From Zygnema cylindricum (taxonomy: Eukaryota > Streptophyta > Zygnematophyceae > Zygnematales > Zygnemataceae), in assembly GCA_037447655.1 (NCBI GenBank), contig JBBHKE010000396.1:165496-229495 (forward strand): a stretch of 64,000 nt of DNA, given 5' to 3'. Shown piece after piece: positions 24,656 through 37,179 of this stretch. The notes beneath the pieces were generated by a model that did not search any database, was not told where the DNA came from, and saw nothing but the letters and a program-made list of their open reading frames with translations. Each line of letters begins with the position of its first letter. The stretch's first letter is position 1. Position numbers and translations under genes: made by a program.

Positions 24656-26486
24656 ACTCCCCTAAACCTTTAGACTCTCTCAACCAGTGAGTCTACATTT
24701 CTCCCTACAAAACTTTAACTTAGGTGCAGGTAATGGCTTAGTCATCATATCTCCTACCATCTTCTCATCTGGAAGATAACTGGGCTCTAAAATTCTATTC
24801 ATCACCTTCTCTCTTACAAAATGTAGCTTGATGTCAATGTGCTTGCTTTTGAAGTGATGACTCGGGTTGGATGCAATCGCAATAGCTGCCTGGTTGTCAC
24901 ACCACACTGTTTGAGGTCCGGATTGCATAAAATGAAGATCTTGAAAGAGAAACTTCACCCATAGTAAGTCCTTAATAGCTGAGCTTGCTGCCATTTATTC
25001 AACCTCCATTGTAGACTGAGTTGTGACCTTTTGAAGCTTGCTGCTCCAGCAACATGTTCCACTCCCAATTTTCAAAATGAATTCGGTTGTGGAACAACGG
25101 GTTGGCATGTTTTCGTAGCTAACATCGCTCCATGTCTGATTTTTGACTTCATCTCCACTAAGAGCAAGTCAAAGATTTCGTGTCCCTGTGAGGTATTGAA
25201 GAACCCTCTTTGTTGCCTCCGAATCTGATTTTCTTGGATTTTGTAAACTCCGACTCAAAACACCAACTGCTGCCACAATATCCGGCCTTGTGCAGTTCAT
25301 GAAGTAGACGAGGCTCCCAATAATGTGTCAGTAAGGAATGGTGGCCATAAAATCTGCCTCCCCAGAATATAAGATGTCATTAAAGATGACTCCCCCATTG
25401 GTCTCCATGCCTTCCACTTTTTGCTTAAATTCTATGGGAGTGGCACTTCCTTTTGCCTCTGACATGCCAAACTTTTCAAGCACATTTCCTATCGCTTCCC
25501 GCTGCGTTAGATGGATTGTTCTCCGATCTCTATCCCTTTCTACTTTAATTCCAAGAATGTACCTTGCCTCACCTAAATCCTTCATTTCAAATCTTGAATT
25601 CAAGGCTGCCTTGATTTTGTTAATCTCATTTAAAAACTTGCTTAACAGGAGTAAATCATATACATATATAGCAATTTAAATGATCCCATCTTCCCCTTCC
25701 ATAACATAAACAGAGTGATCTAAGCTAATCCTAATGAATCCAAGACCAGTTAGGAACTCATCTAGTTTCAGATTCCACAGACGTGGAGCCTGCTTTAAAC
25801 AGTACAGGGATTTCAACAATTTATTGACCAGATTTTCTTTTCCGGTCTCTTCATACATTTTTGGCTGCTTCATATAAATTACTTCCTCTAGATCTCCATG
25901 TAAGAAAGCTGTCTTAACATCCATTTGATGCAATTCCGTGTCCTCAATGGGCGCTAACGACAACAAAATTCAAACAATTGGAAATCGGACAACCGGAAAG
26001 AAAATCTCTTCAAAGTCAATTCCTTCCTTTTGACTATAGCCTTTAACAACAAGTCTAGCTTTATATCTTTCAATAGAGTTATCCGGGTTCAACTTGACTT
26101 TAAAGACCCACTTACAACCAACGGCTTTTCGATCCGGCGAAAGCTCCACAAGCTCCCAAGTTTGAGCCTCCATTATCGATCGCATTTCATCCTTAACTGC
26201 AAAGATCCATTGATCTTTTTCCGGAGCTAAAAAAACTTCCTCTATTGTGACAGGTTCCATTGTGTAGGTAGACAATAGAGCAGCCTTGCAGCTTTGCAAC
26301 ATCGCAGCTTTGTAGCGTCGCAGCAGCCTCGCACCTTCGCAGCGTCGCAGCAGCCTCGCAGCTTCGCAGTTTTCACCTGGTTCCAACGTGCTGAAAGAAA
26401 ATAGAACAGCTTCGCATTTTCGCAGCGTGCTACATTGCCTTCTTCCCCGCGGAAAATCTGAGGTTGGAATTGTTGGATCCGTAGGT
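24656..26486 (-). mobile_element. Copia element A-, 3' part (pol end and LTR start)
   Basis: Minus strand. The polypurine tract AGGTTTAGGGGAG is followed at 24656 by TGTTGTTTTGGAAACC, the A-type LTR start; only about 70 bases of LTR survive before unrelated sequence. Upstream lies the end of pol. The other part of A- is at 56,056-56,551: B inserted between them with TSD ACCTA (26482-26486 and 56056-56060). Confidence 0.85.
24680..26481 (-). pseudogene. A- pol: reverse transcriptase and RNase H, broken
   Basis: RT start (WIFAVKDEMRSIMEAQTWEL, CKWVFKVKLNPD), RT core (LHQMDVKTAFLHGDLEE), thumb and connection (FEMKDLGEARYILGIKVERD) and RNase H (VWCDNQAAIAIASNPSHHFK, LPDEKMVGDMMTKPLPAPKL) follow one another in different frames, with stops between. 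The integrase-RT linker (26,270-26,440) is expanded by GCTGCGA-type repeats coding Arg/Cys/Ala. Non-functional. Confidence 0.9.
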
Positions 26487-27552
26487 TGAAACTCTGAGAC
26501 CTCCATAAGTCCTCAGAAATCGACAACTTCCAAGAAGCCTCTAGAATAACCCTGACCCCTTTGTGTTTCCGCAAGAACAACTGCTACCTTGGTAGACAAA
26601 AATGCTGACCAATTTCACCATTGTGAAGGTAAGACTCCCCTGAGTCGATAGCAAAAAAATCTCAAAATTTGCTCCCCTGTGCAGTAAGTTATAGAGGGTC
26701 AAAGTTGACCTTTTGTACAGAAGCTTTTTGAGACAGAGGGTCCTATCTACCAATTTTTCTAAGTCCTATCTCTCTCACAAACTCTATCTTATGATATACG
26801 GAGCTAATCAAATTACACTTCGGTACACAAAAGTACAACTGCCGGTTTCCTTTCTGTACGGATACTGTACGACATGGTCTTAAAGTCGACACATGTCATA
26901 TCAGGATTCAGTCTTGTAATCCCTGGAGATGCCGTGATCCAACGTAATTTTGCCACGTGTCATCCGATATGGCGATGACCAAAACCGCCGAGATTCTCTT
27001 CCGCAATCTCGGCGTTGTTTTCAGCCCTCCAATTGTATGCAGATTTTAATCGCAGCCGTCATAAATACTTGCGAGGTATTTGTTTCGTTAATGAATCAAG
27101 TACGCGCTACTCGTTTCTATCACATAGCGTAATCCATAATTTTACATAGCTGGATCGTTGCATATCGTAAACAGTTCCAGTTAAATAAATTATCCTAGGT
27201 TGTAATGTTTAAATAAATATCAAACCCTATAGTGTGTATCGATAGCTTTATACTTAACGGATAAGGCTATAGGCGACCGGCTGCCTTCCTAGCGGCAGGT
27301 ACCAAGATCAAATCCTGGTTCCGATACCTATCTTTTTAGTGAATTAACTACCTATTGGTAAATGAACTAATCTATTTCCAGTAAACCTCTGGATAGCCTA
27401 GGTAGCCATGGGTCTAGCTTCCTCTCCAACTTCTCAGTGACTGAGACAAGTGTGGGAGTTCGAGAGAGAAGTTAGAGATAGAGTGCCTCGGCTTCTTTCT
27501 ATATTTCTATTTAGACCTAGAAAATACTTAAAAATGACAATCAATTTCAACA
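26487..27552 (-). repeat. 3' LTR of element B
   Basis: Runs minus from TGTTGAAATTGATTG (27552) to GAGTTTCA (26487), followed directly by TSD ACCTA. It carries a plus-strand tRNA-like module (antisense to the element) and ends with the codons of the Gag start (MEVSEFQ). Confidence 0.9.
27251..27331 (+). other. tRNA-like module antisense in B 3' LTR
   Basis: A-box-like TTAACGGATAAGG and B-box-like AAGATCAAATCC about 40 bases apart, lying opposite to the LTR's own direction. Its partner is in the B 5' LTR at 55,755. It is not a functional tRNA: the acceptor stem is absent. Confidence 0.55.
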
Positions 27553-27565
27553 CTTCCCTTATTTT

Positions 27566-30500
27566 CTAGTCAATCTTTAATTTTAGACCACACTTCTCCC
27601 TGCAGAAAATTAGCTTAGCGGAAGGCACAGGTTTGGTCATCATATCTGCTATCATCTCGCTATCTGGTCGGTACTCTAAACTGATTATTTTGTTTTCTAC
27701 TTTATCTTTCACAAAGTTGAGTCTAATGTCCATGTGTTTGGCTTTAAAATGATGTTTAGGATTGGCAGAAATAGCGATTGCTGCCTGATTATCACAAAAA
27801 AAAATCCGCACACCACTCTTAAGGTGACCAAGCTCTCCAAGCAAAGACTTGACCCACATCAATTCTTTTACAGTGAGGAAGAGGCCATATACTCAGCCTT
27901 CATGGTGGACTGATCAATAACCTTTTGTTGTTTGCTTCTCCAACAGCAAGTACCATCACCTACATATAATACATATCAAGAAGGACATCTCCTCATCGGA
28001 GCATCACCATAATTGGCATCACTCCAAGTAGTGATGTCAGTATTCTCCCCACCCAAATGCAACAATAGTTCCCTAGTTCCTATCAAATATCTAAGGACTC
28101 TCTTAGTTGCCTCCCAATCCCTCTTAGTGAGAGCATTTAGACTTCTACTCAGCACTCCTACAGCTGCAGCTAAATCTGGCCGTGTACAATTCATAAAACA
28201 GATTAGACTTCCCACTAGTTGCCTGTAAGGAATAGTCTGCATGAACTTCTAATCTTCAGGAGATAATTCCTCGTTAAAGACTATGACTTCTTCTGCCTCA
28301 CTCCTCTCACTTCCCTTCTTTAACTCCATTGGAGTTGTACAACTATTAGCTTTATCCATCTGAAATTTTTCAAGCATGTTACCTATTGCTTGCTTTTGAG
28401 TCAATCTTATAATCTTCTTTTTTCGTTCTCTTTCTACTTGAATTCCCAAAATATGTATTGCTTCCTCCAAAACCTTCATTTCAGATCTCTGATTAAGATC
28501 AATTTTCAATTTATTAATTTTTTCCATTGATTTACTTAAAACAAGCAAATCATCAACATAAATTGCAATAAATATAAAACCTTCATCATCTTCAAAAACA
28601 TAGATTGAGTGATCTGAGCTGATCTAGAAAAATCACTCACCAGTAAGAAACTCATCAAGCTTCTTATTCCACTGTGGAGGCGCCTGTTTCAATCCATAAA
28701 GAGATTTAATCAGCCGGCATACCTTACTCTCCTCTCCTTCTTCACAAACACTTCGGGTTGTCGCATGAAGATCTCCTCTTCCAATTCTCCATGCAAAAAG
28801 GTTGTCTTGATGTCCATCTGGTGCACTTCCATATCTTCAGTTGCTGCCAAACTGAGAAGTATGCGGACGGAGGGAAATCCGACAACCGGGGCAAAAGTTT
28901 CCTCGTAGTCAATTCCCTCCTTTTTGTGTAATTCCCTTTGCCACTAATCTGGCCTTGTAGCGCTCGATTTTGTTATCTGGGTTCAGCTTTAATTTGAAAA
29001 CCCACTTACAACCAATTGGTTTTCGGTTAGGTGGACAATCCACCAACTCCCAAGTATCAGCTGCCATAATTGACGCCATCTCCTCATTGATGGTTGTCTT
29101 CCACCGGTTTCTTTTTGGACAAGTCATCGCCTCTCCATAAGTCTAAGGTTCATCTTGATAAGATAGTTTTGTTACCTTGTTATTAACCTCTTTTTCTTGC
29201 AATCTTTTGCTACTTCTCCTTCCCCCCTCAATATCTGAGGTCGGAATAGATGGTTCTTGGGATTCTTTCAAACAATCTCGGCTTCTCCCCTATCCCTTGA
29301 TTCCGGATCAATTTCCACCACGTCTTCCGCTTCGGGTAGAGTTGTCACTGGAGTTTCCATAGCCGAGTCATTTTCGGTTTGATTTGTACCTGCAAGAATG
29401 TCATCTTCTCTAAAACCTGGATAGTTAGGAAGCTCAAAGTCATCGGATTTTTCTGACTCAAATCTGATTTTTACTGACTTCGTATATTTGAAGTGATCTA
29501 CAGACTTTCCTTCATCCATAACTACTAGATGCTTTACTAAGATTATATCTTCCCTTTTTAGATCTTAAACTCTATATCCTTTAACATCCTCATCATATTA
29601 TAATAGGTATCTTGGTTTCCCTTTAGGATCTTGCTTCCAATTAGACCGATATGTATCTAAACCGAATACTTGACTGTCGAAAACCTTTAAGTGAGATATG
29701 TTTGGTTTCCAGCCTGTCCATCTCTCATAAGGTGTTTGATCTTTTATAGCTGAAGTAAGAACTCTATTTTTGAGGTAATTAGAACAGTTCAATGCTTCTG
29801 CCCAAAACCTTTTTCCTATCTTCTTATCTGACAAAATACTTCTAGCACTATCACTTGGTGTTCCATTTAACCTTTCAGCTACCCTATTTTTTTCCAGGTT
29901 TTTTGGAATTGACCTTTGGTGTTAGACTCCATCTTCCCTCAGAAAATCCTCAGACTAGTTAGAAGTATACTCTCCACCATTGTCACTCCTTACTTTGTTG
30001 ATTGGAGTTTCATGGAGTTTTTTGCTCCATGCTTTATATTGTCTAAAACAATCTTGAGCTTTTGACTTGTTTTTCAAAAAATACACTCGGAATACCGAGA
30101 CCAATCATCAGTGATAGTCATCATAAATCTCTTCCCCCCTAGTGAGGGCACTTTAGCCGGTCCCCAAATATTTGTGTTTTCTAAATCTAGAATTTTTTCA
30201 ACATTATAGTTGGCTGTTTTGGGAAAAGGTAATTTGTGTGTTTTACCATGAGCACATCCACTACAATCACTTATATTATCACTCTTAGTGAACTAAATCC
30301 CTTCCAACATTCCCATCTTTTTCATCTCCCTTCACTTATCTAGATTCACATGCCTAAGCCTCTTATGCCACATCATAATATCATTATCACCAGCATAATA
30401 AAGTTTCTTTGTTTCATTACTTAAAATCAGCCTAAACATCCCTTGGTTACCTTTCTCAGCAATGAAATACACATCCTCCTCAAAACTAGCAGTAAAGACT

Positions 30501-30871
30501 CCTTCCCTAATGTTAGTAAAAAAACCCTTATCATCTAATAGAGATGTAGAGATGAGGTTTTTGTTCAGCTATAGAATAAACAATACATCGGAGAATGTTA
30601 CTATGGATGTCTTTCCTTCTACTAACATTTCAGATCTACCGATCCTAAAAGAGTAGTAGTGATTATCCTCCCATCCCCGTACTCTATCTCTTTGGTGGGA
30701 ATCTTTCTTATCTTAGTAAATAGGTACTTATCCTTACACATGTGCATGGAGGTTCCTGAATCTATAATCCAGCCTGGTTCATCTTTCAATCCACCGTAAA
30801 CACATTTTTGCACATGTGAAATTTCAACCACGTTTTTCGCCTCCAAATCCTCATCTAATAGGAGTTCATCG
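27566..30871 (-). pseudogene. Element B pol (protease, integrase, RT, RNase H), broken
   Basis: Order on the minus strand: protease with WIIDSGTSMHMC (about 30,765), integrase with KRFWAEALNCSNYLKNRV and TPYERWTGWKP (29.6-29.8 kb), RT with TWELVDCPPNRKPIGCKWVF (29.0 kb), connection with LNQRSEMKVLEEA, then RNase H with FCDNQAAIAISANPKHHFKA and DMMTKPVPSAKL (27.6 kb). Stops and frameshifts throughout. Confidence 0.9.
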
Positions 30872-30876
30872 TCCTC

Positions 30877-31991
30877 TTTAATTCTGTGACCTCCATTGGT
30901 ACACAGAATGTCCAGCTTATGTGAAGCCTCTAGGATAGTATATGCACTTTTGAATTTGACAATGAATAAGTCCCACCTTGGGACGCATAAAGTCTGACTA
31001 ACTACACCTTTGTGTAGCCTGGCCTCCCTTGAGTCCGCTGCAAAAAGAATCACTGAATTTGCTCATAAGAGCATTAAATTATGGCTGTTCAAAAACAACA
31101 TATTTATACAGATTGCCTCTAGGAGAGAGGACTTTCCAAAATTTTGTCTAAGTCCTGAAAAACTCCTAATAGCAACTCTAAACCAATCAAAGTGAAGTAC
31201 CCTAATTCATGTACATACAAAGTACAGCAGCCGCCGTACTTTATGTACGGATATATTCGGCACCACTCGCGATCTTCCACGTGGTAAAATTGGTCAATGG
31301 CATTCTCTCCTTTTTCACTTCTGGCATTCAATAGGATGATGCCACGTGTCATTTCTTCCCATTTCGCCGCACATTTCCCAGATAGTCGTTCGCGCATACC
31401 AACACTCATGCGTGCCGTCCGTTCTTTTTACGGCGATGGATTTCAGCCTTTCGATCTGATGGCGCGCCCAATAAATGTTGACCGTTGAATTTCACCGGTC
31501 AAAGTTCCGTGTTGATCGTTGAATTTCGACGGTCAACATTCCGTGTTGACCGCTTAAATTTTCTTCGTTGCTTTGCAAGCAGTCGATCGCGACATTTAAT
31601 TTCGTCCGTTGAAATCAAATGTCTGTTTCATTTATTTCATGCGGTACTGCATTTTGTGCGGTACCACATGTTCCATGTTTCGTTTCGTTCCGTAAGTCAC
31701 TAAAAAGAATATGTCGTTGTATCATGCTTATTAAGTTATCAAACATCTTGTATATATCGATTCTTTAAGACCTAATGGATAAGGCGAATGCCTATTCCGT
31801 ACGGCCTTCGTCCGGAGGTTGCAGGATCATATCCTGCCAGTGGGTAAGCAACTTTTGCAGGAGCTTTGTCTTCTGTGAATCTTTTCAACTGTCTAAGGAA
31901 GCCATGGCTACTTGTCAATTCCTACTGACTACGACAAGTATGAGAACAGCAGAACTTAAAAAGGTAGAATACAAAATATCATTTGTCAACA
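30877..31991 (-). repeat. 3' LTR of element C
   Basis: 1,115 bp, from TGTTGACAAATG down to GAATTAAA (an expected ..ACA end, mutated). It is followed by TSD GAGGA and preceded by the polypurine tract AAGGGGAG. It contains a tRNA-like module antisense to the element and a TGTATAAATATG TATA-like box near 31,110. Confidence 0.88.
31768..31845 (+). other. tRNA-like module antisense in C 3' LTR
   Basis: CCTAATGGATAAGGCG resembles the D-arm and A-box of plant tRNA-Arg. TTGCAGGATCATATCCTGCC keeps a 5-bp T-stem GCAGG/CCTGC around a B-box-like loop. The acceptor stem is missing and the anticodon region is lengthened, so this is tRNA-derived rather than a gene. Confidence 0.65.
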
Positions 31992-32004
31992 CTCCCCTTA
32001 TTTT

Positions 32005-35000
32005 CTAGTCTAACTTTTCTTTCAGTCCACACTTCTCCCTACAAAATTTTATTTTGGGAGAAGGAACAGGCTTATTCATCATATCAGCTACAATCTCTCC
32101 ATCCGGTTTATATTCCAAACTAAGTTTTTTACTCTCAACCTTCTCTCTAACAAAGCTCAAACGAATATCCATATTTTTTGCTTTAAAATGATGCTTTGGG
32201 TTTGCTGCAATTGCGATCGCAACTTGATTGTCACAAAATACCTTTTGCACTCCGCTCTTCATATATCCTAATTCTTGAAGCAAAGATTTTACTCACATCA
32301 ATTCTTTCACAGCTGAACAAGAGGCCATATACTCAGCCTACATGGTGGACTGAGCAATCACTTTTTGTTGCTTACTACTCTAATAGCAAGCCCCATTCCC
32401 AACATGCAACACATACCCAGAAGTACACCTCCTCATCGGAGAATCCCCATAACTAGCATCATTCAAAGTGGTGATGTCAGTATTGTCCCCTCCCAAATGC
32501 AACCATAGATTTCTTGTTCATCTCAAGTACCGCATAACCCTTTTGGCAGCTTCCCAATCTTTCTTCCTAGGATCATTCAGACTCCTACTTAATACTACCA
32601 TAGCTGCAGCTATATCAGGACGAGTACAGTTCATAAAGTATATCAAACTATCGACAACGTGTCTATATGGAATAGTTTGCATGAATTTGCTTTCCTCAGG
32701 TCCTAGCTGATTATCCAAGATCAAGACTCTCTCTTCTGAGCTCCCCTCATTTCCCGAGTCGTACAACTGTTTGTTTTTTCCATTTGAAATTTTCCAAGCA
32801 TATTCCCAATTGCTTCCTTTTGAGTTAGCCTAATTATTTTCTTTTCTTTATCTCTCTCCATTTGAATTCCCATAATGTACTTTGCCTCCCCCAAATCTTT
32901 CATTTCAAATCTACCTTTTAGATCCTTTTTCAATCTATTAATTTTCTCCATTGATTTACTCAAAACAAACAAATCATTAACATATATGGCAATGAAAATA
33001 ATACCTTCCTCATCCTCAAATAAATAGATAGAATGATCCGAATTGATTCAAATATATCCCAAACTCGTCAAAAACTCATCCAATTTTTTGTTCCATTGGC
33101 GTGGGGCTTTCTTTAGTCCATAAAGGGACTTTATCAATCTGCACACCTTGCTTTCCTCTCCTTTCTCCACAATTCCTTCTAGTTGTCGCATGAAGATCTC
33201 TTCTTCCAATTCTCCGTGTAAGAAAGCGGTTTTGTTGTCCATCTGGTGCAATTCCATGTCTTCCGCTGCCGCGAGACTAAGTAGAATCCGGACAAAGGGG
33301 AATCTAACAACCAGAGCAAAAGTCTCCTCATAATCGATCCCCTCCTTCTGTGTGAACCCATTTGCCACTAATCTGACCTTGTATCGCTCGATAGTGATAT
33401 CTGGATTAAGCTTTAACTTAAATACCCACTTGCATCCTATCGGCTTTCTATCCAGAGGACAATCCACCAACTCCCATGTGATTGCTTCCATAATGGAAGT
33501 CATTTCATCTTTAATAGCAGTCACCCATCTATCACCTTCTGGACTATTAACTGTTTCCGAGTAAGTCTGGCGTTCGCTCAAATGTGACAGCTTTGTTACC
33601 TTGTTGTTCACTTGTCTCTCTCGAAGTTTCCTACTACTTCTCCTTCCTCCTTCAAACTCCGACGTTGGGATGGAGGGTAATCTTGGGTTTCTCCGAACAA
33701 CTTCACCTTCTCCCCTATCCGTGGAGTCCATCTTCGGATGTTCATCGTCCATTTCTGGTCTTTCCTCGTTTTCTTCCTTGGTTTGAATTGGTTGTTGTAA
33801 CTCCAAGAGAGAGTCACTCCTGATTACTTTTTCCTCTTTCTCTGCAAGGTCATGTTGAACTGTAGAAGAATCTAAATCTAACTCATTTTCTGATTCAATT
33901 CTAATTCTCACCGATTTGGTGTACTTAAATGGATCTATGGACTTTCCCTCATCCATAACTACCAAGTGTTTTACTAGAATTTTGTCTTCTCTTTAGAGAT
34001 CATAAACTCTATATCACTTTACATTTTCATTGTACCCAAGTAAGTATCCCGGCTTTCCTCTAGCTTCTAACTTCCAATCAGATTTTTATGTGGTTAGACT
34101 AAACACTTGACTTCAAAACACCTTTAAGTGTGAAATATTAGGATTTGTTCCGGTCCATCTTTTATAAGGTGTTTGGCTTTTTATAGCCTAGGTAAGGACT
34201 CTATTTTTGAGATAGTTAGCACAATTCATAGCCTCTGCCCAAAAACTTTTCCTTATTTTTTTATATGTCAACATACTACGGGCACTATCACTTAGAGTCC
34301 GATTTAGTCTTTCGGCTACACCATTTTGTTCTGGATTCTTTGGGACAATCTTTTGGTTTTGAACCCCTTCCTCTTTCAAGTAATCCTCAAACTCATTAGA
34401 AGTGAATTCCCCCCCATTATCACTCCTCACTCTCTTTATAGGTGTCTCATGGAGCTTTTCACTCCATGCTTTATATTCTTGAAAATAAGTTGAATCCTCA
34501 GATTTGATTTTCAAAAAATATACTCTTGAGTATCTAGACCAATTTTCCGTGATAGTAAGCATAAATCTTTTCCCACCAACTGATGGCACTTTGGCCGGTT
34601 CCCATATGTCAATATGAACCAAATCTAAAACCTTTTCACCCTTATATGTTGCGACTTTTGGAAAAGGCAATATGTGGGCTTTTCCTTGACCACACCCACT
34701 ACAATCCTCCAAAGTCTCATTATCCCCAAAATGTATTCCCTCAACTACACCCGTTTTCTTCATTTCCTTCAACATATCTAGATGCACATGTCCCAATCTT
34801 TTATGCCACATCATCAAATCACTTACACCAGCATAGTAAACTCCCGTCTTTCCATTACTCAAATTCAGCCTAAACATTCCTTGACTTCCCTTTTCAGCTT
34901 TGAAGTACACTTCATTCTCAAAGCGAGCAACAAAGACTCCTTTCTTAGTACTACTCTCAAAGCCTTTATCATCTAAGACCGACGTAGAGATAAGATTTTT

Positions 35001-36346
35001 GTTCAAATATGGAATAAAAAGAACATCAGAGAAAGTGGCTATGGATGTCTTTCCATCAACTAGGAACCTCAGATGTACTGATCCCACTGAATTAGTGGTC
35101 ACTATTCTCCCATCCCCATACTTTATCTCTACAGTAGGTATCTTTCTCATTTTGGTAAACAATGGTTTTTCTCTACACATATGCATAGAGGCTCCTGAAT
35201 CAATGATCCATCCTTCTTCAGGAGCTTCTTTCACTCCACCGAAAGCACACTTTTGCCTCCTTGGAATCTCCGGCTCACCTTTCACCACCAACTCCTCGTT
35301 GAGGAGAAGTTCTCCATTGTCATCATCGGCATCCTCTCCCACGACCTGTGTCGCAACGAACGCCTTTTTTCTCCTTCCGGCTGGTTTTCTTATCAATTCT
35401 TCCTTCAATCTCAACTCCGTCAACTTAGTGCACTCCGCCATGTAGTGTCCCGGCTTCTTACAAAAATGGCAAAGCCCCTATGGAGCCCTTGGTGCAGATC
35501 CGTCATGGTGTCCTCTTCCTCCTCCACCAAAGTTCCCATAAAGTTTCTTGGAATCCTTATCCCCCCCACTCAGTACTCGTAGCCAATGCTTGAACACTCT
35601 TTCCTCCCCTACAAATCTCAATTGTGCTTTCCCGCACCAAAATCATCCCCACAACAGAATTCCAGATCTAAAGATGATTTGACAAATCTTGAACCTTGTT
35701 AACAAAGTTCTTACAATCATGTGGGAGTTTCATTACCAAAGTGTTCACCACCTCTTTCTCGATCTCCCTTTTCCCTGCACTTTCTAACACTATGAATATC
35801 CCAGCCAAATCATTACAGAAATCTAACATCTTTCCCCCTTTGTACACATATGCATGTACCTTATGATTTGCCAGCTTCTGCTACTGAATCGTACTGTTGT
35901 TGTAAATGTCGACAAGAGCTTCCCACAACTCGTCCGCCCTTTCCACATGACGATGAGGTGTAGCCACTCCTTGAGTGAGACGCCCAAGAATAAAAGGAGT
36001 CGCCACGGTATTGTTGAAATCCAAGATTTCAGTATCATTCGCCTCTGTTTTCTGAACAAGTGCTACTGGAGCCTATCCACTAGCCATCGGTGTGATTTTC
36101 TCCTTCCCTTTATCCGACATGGTGCTTTCTGTAACATCCTCCACCCCCTCTGCCCCTGCAGATCCTCCAGTGAACGGAGATCCTCCAAAACCTAGTGGAA
36201 CTCTCAATTTAGCGGATGGCCGACGCAAACGGCCACTCACAATGCCCCATAGCTTTTTTTCAAACAATGCACCCCTCATCATGGTTTCCCAATAAATGAA
36301 CCATGTTCCATTAAAAATGGGTACCCTAGAGGGTGGGCCCATAACG
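32005..36346 (-). pseudogene. Element C gag-pol, broken
   Basis: Gag starts inside the 5' LTR (ATG at 36366) with MEVTELHVMGPPSRVPIFNG. A zinc knuckle (CHFCKKPGHYMAEC) is near 35,460-35,420. A 417-codon open stretch (35441-34188) holds protease (WIIDSGASMHMC), the integrase GAG-pre domain (WHKRLGHVHLDML) and core (RSDNGGEFTS, NPEQNGVAERLNR). A 305-codon stretch (33965-33048) holds RT (CKWVFKLKLNPD, LHQMDNKTAFLHGELEE). RNase H ends at 32005 (FCDNQVAIAIAANPKHHFKA). In-frame stops occur after MASG in gag, after NHL, and after RVLT in integrase; all three are shared with element E. Confidence 0.92.
36332..36346 (-). promoter_or_regulatory. Half-tRNA primer-binding site, element C
   Basis: CGTTATGGGCCCACC immediately follows the 5' LTR end (36347). 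TTATGGGCCCACC is complementary to the anticodon arm of plant initiator tRNA-Met (GGTGGGCCCATAA, from memory). It is also in frame in gag as VMGPP. Confidence 0.8.
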
Positions 36347-36845
36347 TGTAATTCTGTGACCTCCATTAGTACACAGAATGTCCAGCTTATGTGAAGCCTC
36401 CGGGATAGTAGATGCACTTTTGACTTTGACAATGAATAATTCCCACCTTGGGATGCATGAACTCTGACTGACTACACCTTTGTGTAGCGTGGACTTCCCT
36501 GTGTCCGCTGCAAAAAGAATCACTGAATTTGCTCACCTGAGCATTAAATTATGGCTGTTCAATTACAGCATATTTATACAGATGGCCTCTGGGAGAGATG
36601 ACTTTCCAAAATTTTGTCTAAATCCTGAAAAACTCCTAATAGCAACTCTAAACCAATCAAAGTGAAGTACCCTAATTAATGTACATACAAAGTATAGAAG
36701 CCGCTGTACTTTATGTACGGATACATTCACACCACTCCCGATCTGCCACGTGGTAAAATAGGTCAATAGCATTCTGTCCTTTTTCTCTTTTGGCATCCAA
36801 TAGGATGTTGCGACATGTCATTTCGCAGAACGTTTCCCAGATTGT
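36347..36845 (-). repeat. 5' LTR of element C, inner piece
   Basis: 3' portion of the LTR (U5, R and part of U3), interrupted at 36846 by F-a. It contains a TATAAATA box (minus strand, about 36,572-36,579) roughly 200 bases upstream of the gag ATG at 36366. The outer piece is 52449-53052. Confidence 0.85.
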
Positions 36846-37179
36846 TGTTGTTTTTGAAGATTGAGTTTTGTACGTGCGTGCGCATGTTTTTGTGCGTACG
36901 TAAATACTGAGAGTAATTTGGTGGTACGAATAGATTTACGGGTTTGGGGTAGAAGCAAAATTAATTGAAGATTGACGTTTGAGTGACGCGAAGAAGCGTA
37001 CGACAAATACGGAATGCGTAATTGAAATACACGGCGGATCGCGAAGTGATCCGATGATGATTAATATTCAAAATGTTTTAAATTTTACGCCGGCTTGACG
37101 GAATCTAGTTTGACGATCAGCAATTATGGAAAGTACGCGATGGTACATAGAATCTATTTTGGACAGGTGTACTATTAGG

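Noticed and set aside
26487-26510. Element with Gag start fused straight to pol (MEVSEFQ then PTDPTIPTSDF)
   Set aside because: It is the 3' LTR of B abutting element A- at TSD ACCTA, not a fusion gene.
31768-31845. Functional tRNA gene
   Set aside because: There is no acceptor stem and the anticodon arm is too long; kept only as a tRNA-like module of the LTR.
30877-31991. Element B with LTR fused directly to protease (large gag deletion)
   Set aside because: The junction is C's 3' LTR end next to TSD GAGGA; B's missing gag is found at 53,058-54,986 beyond the nested insertions.
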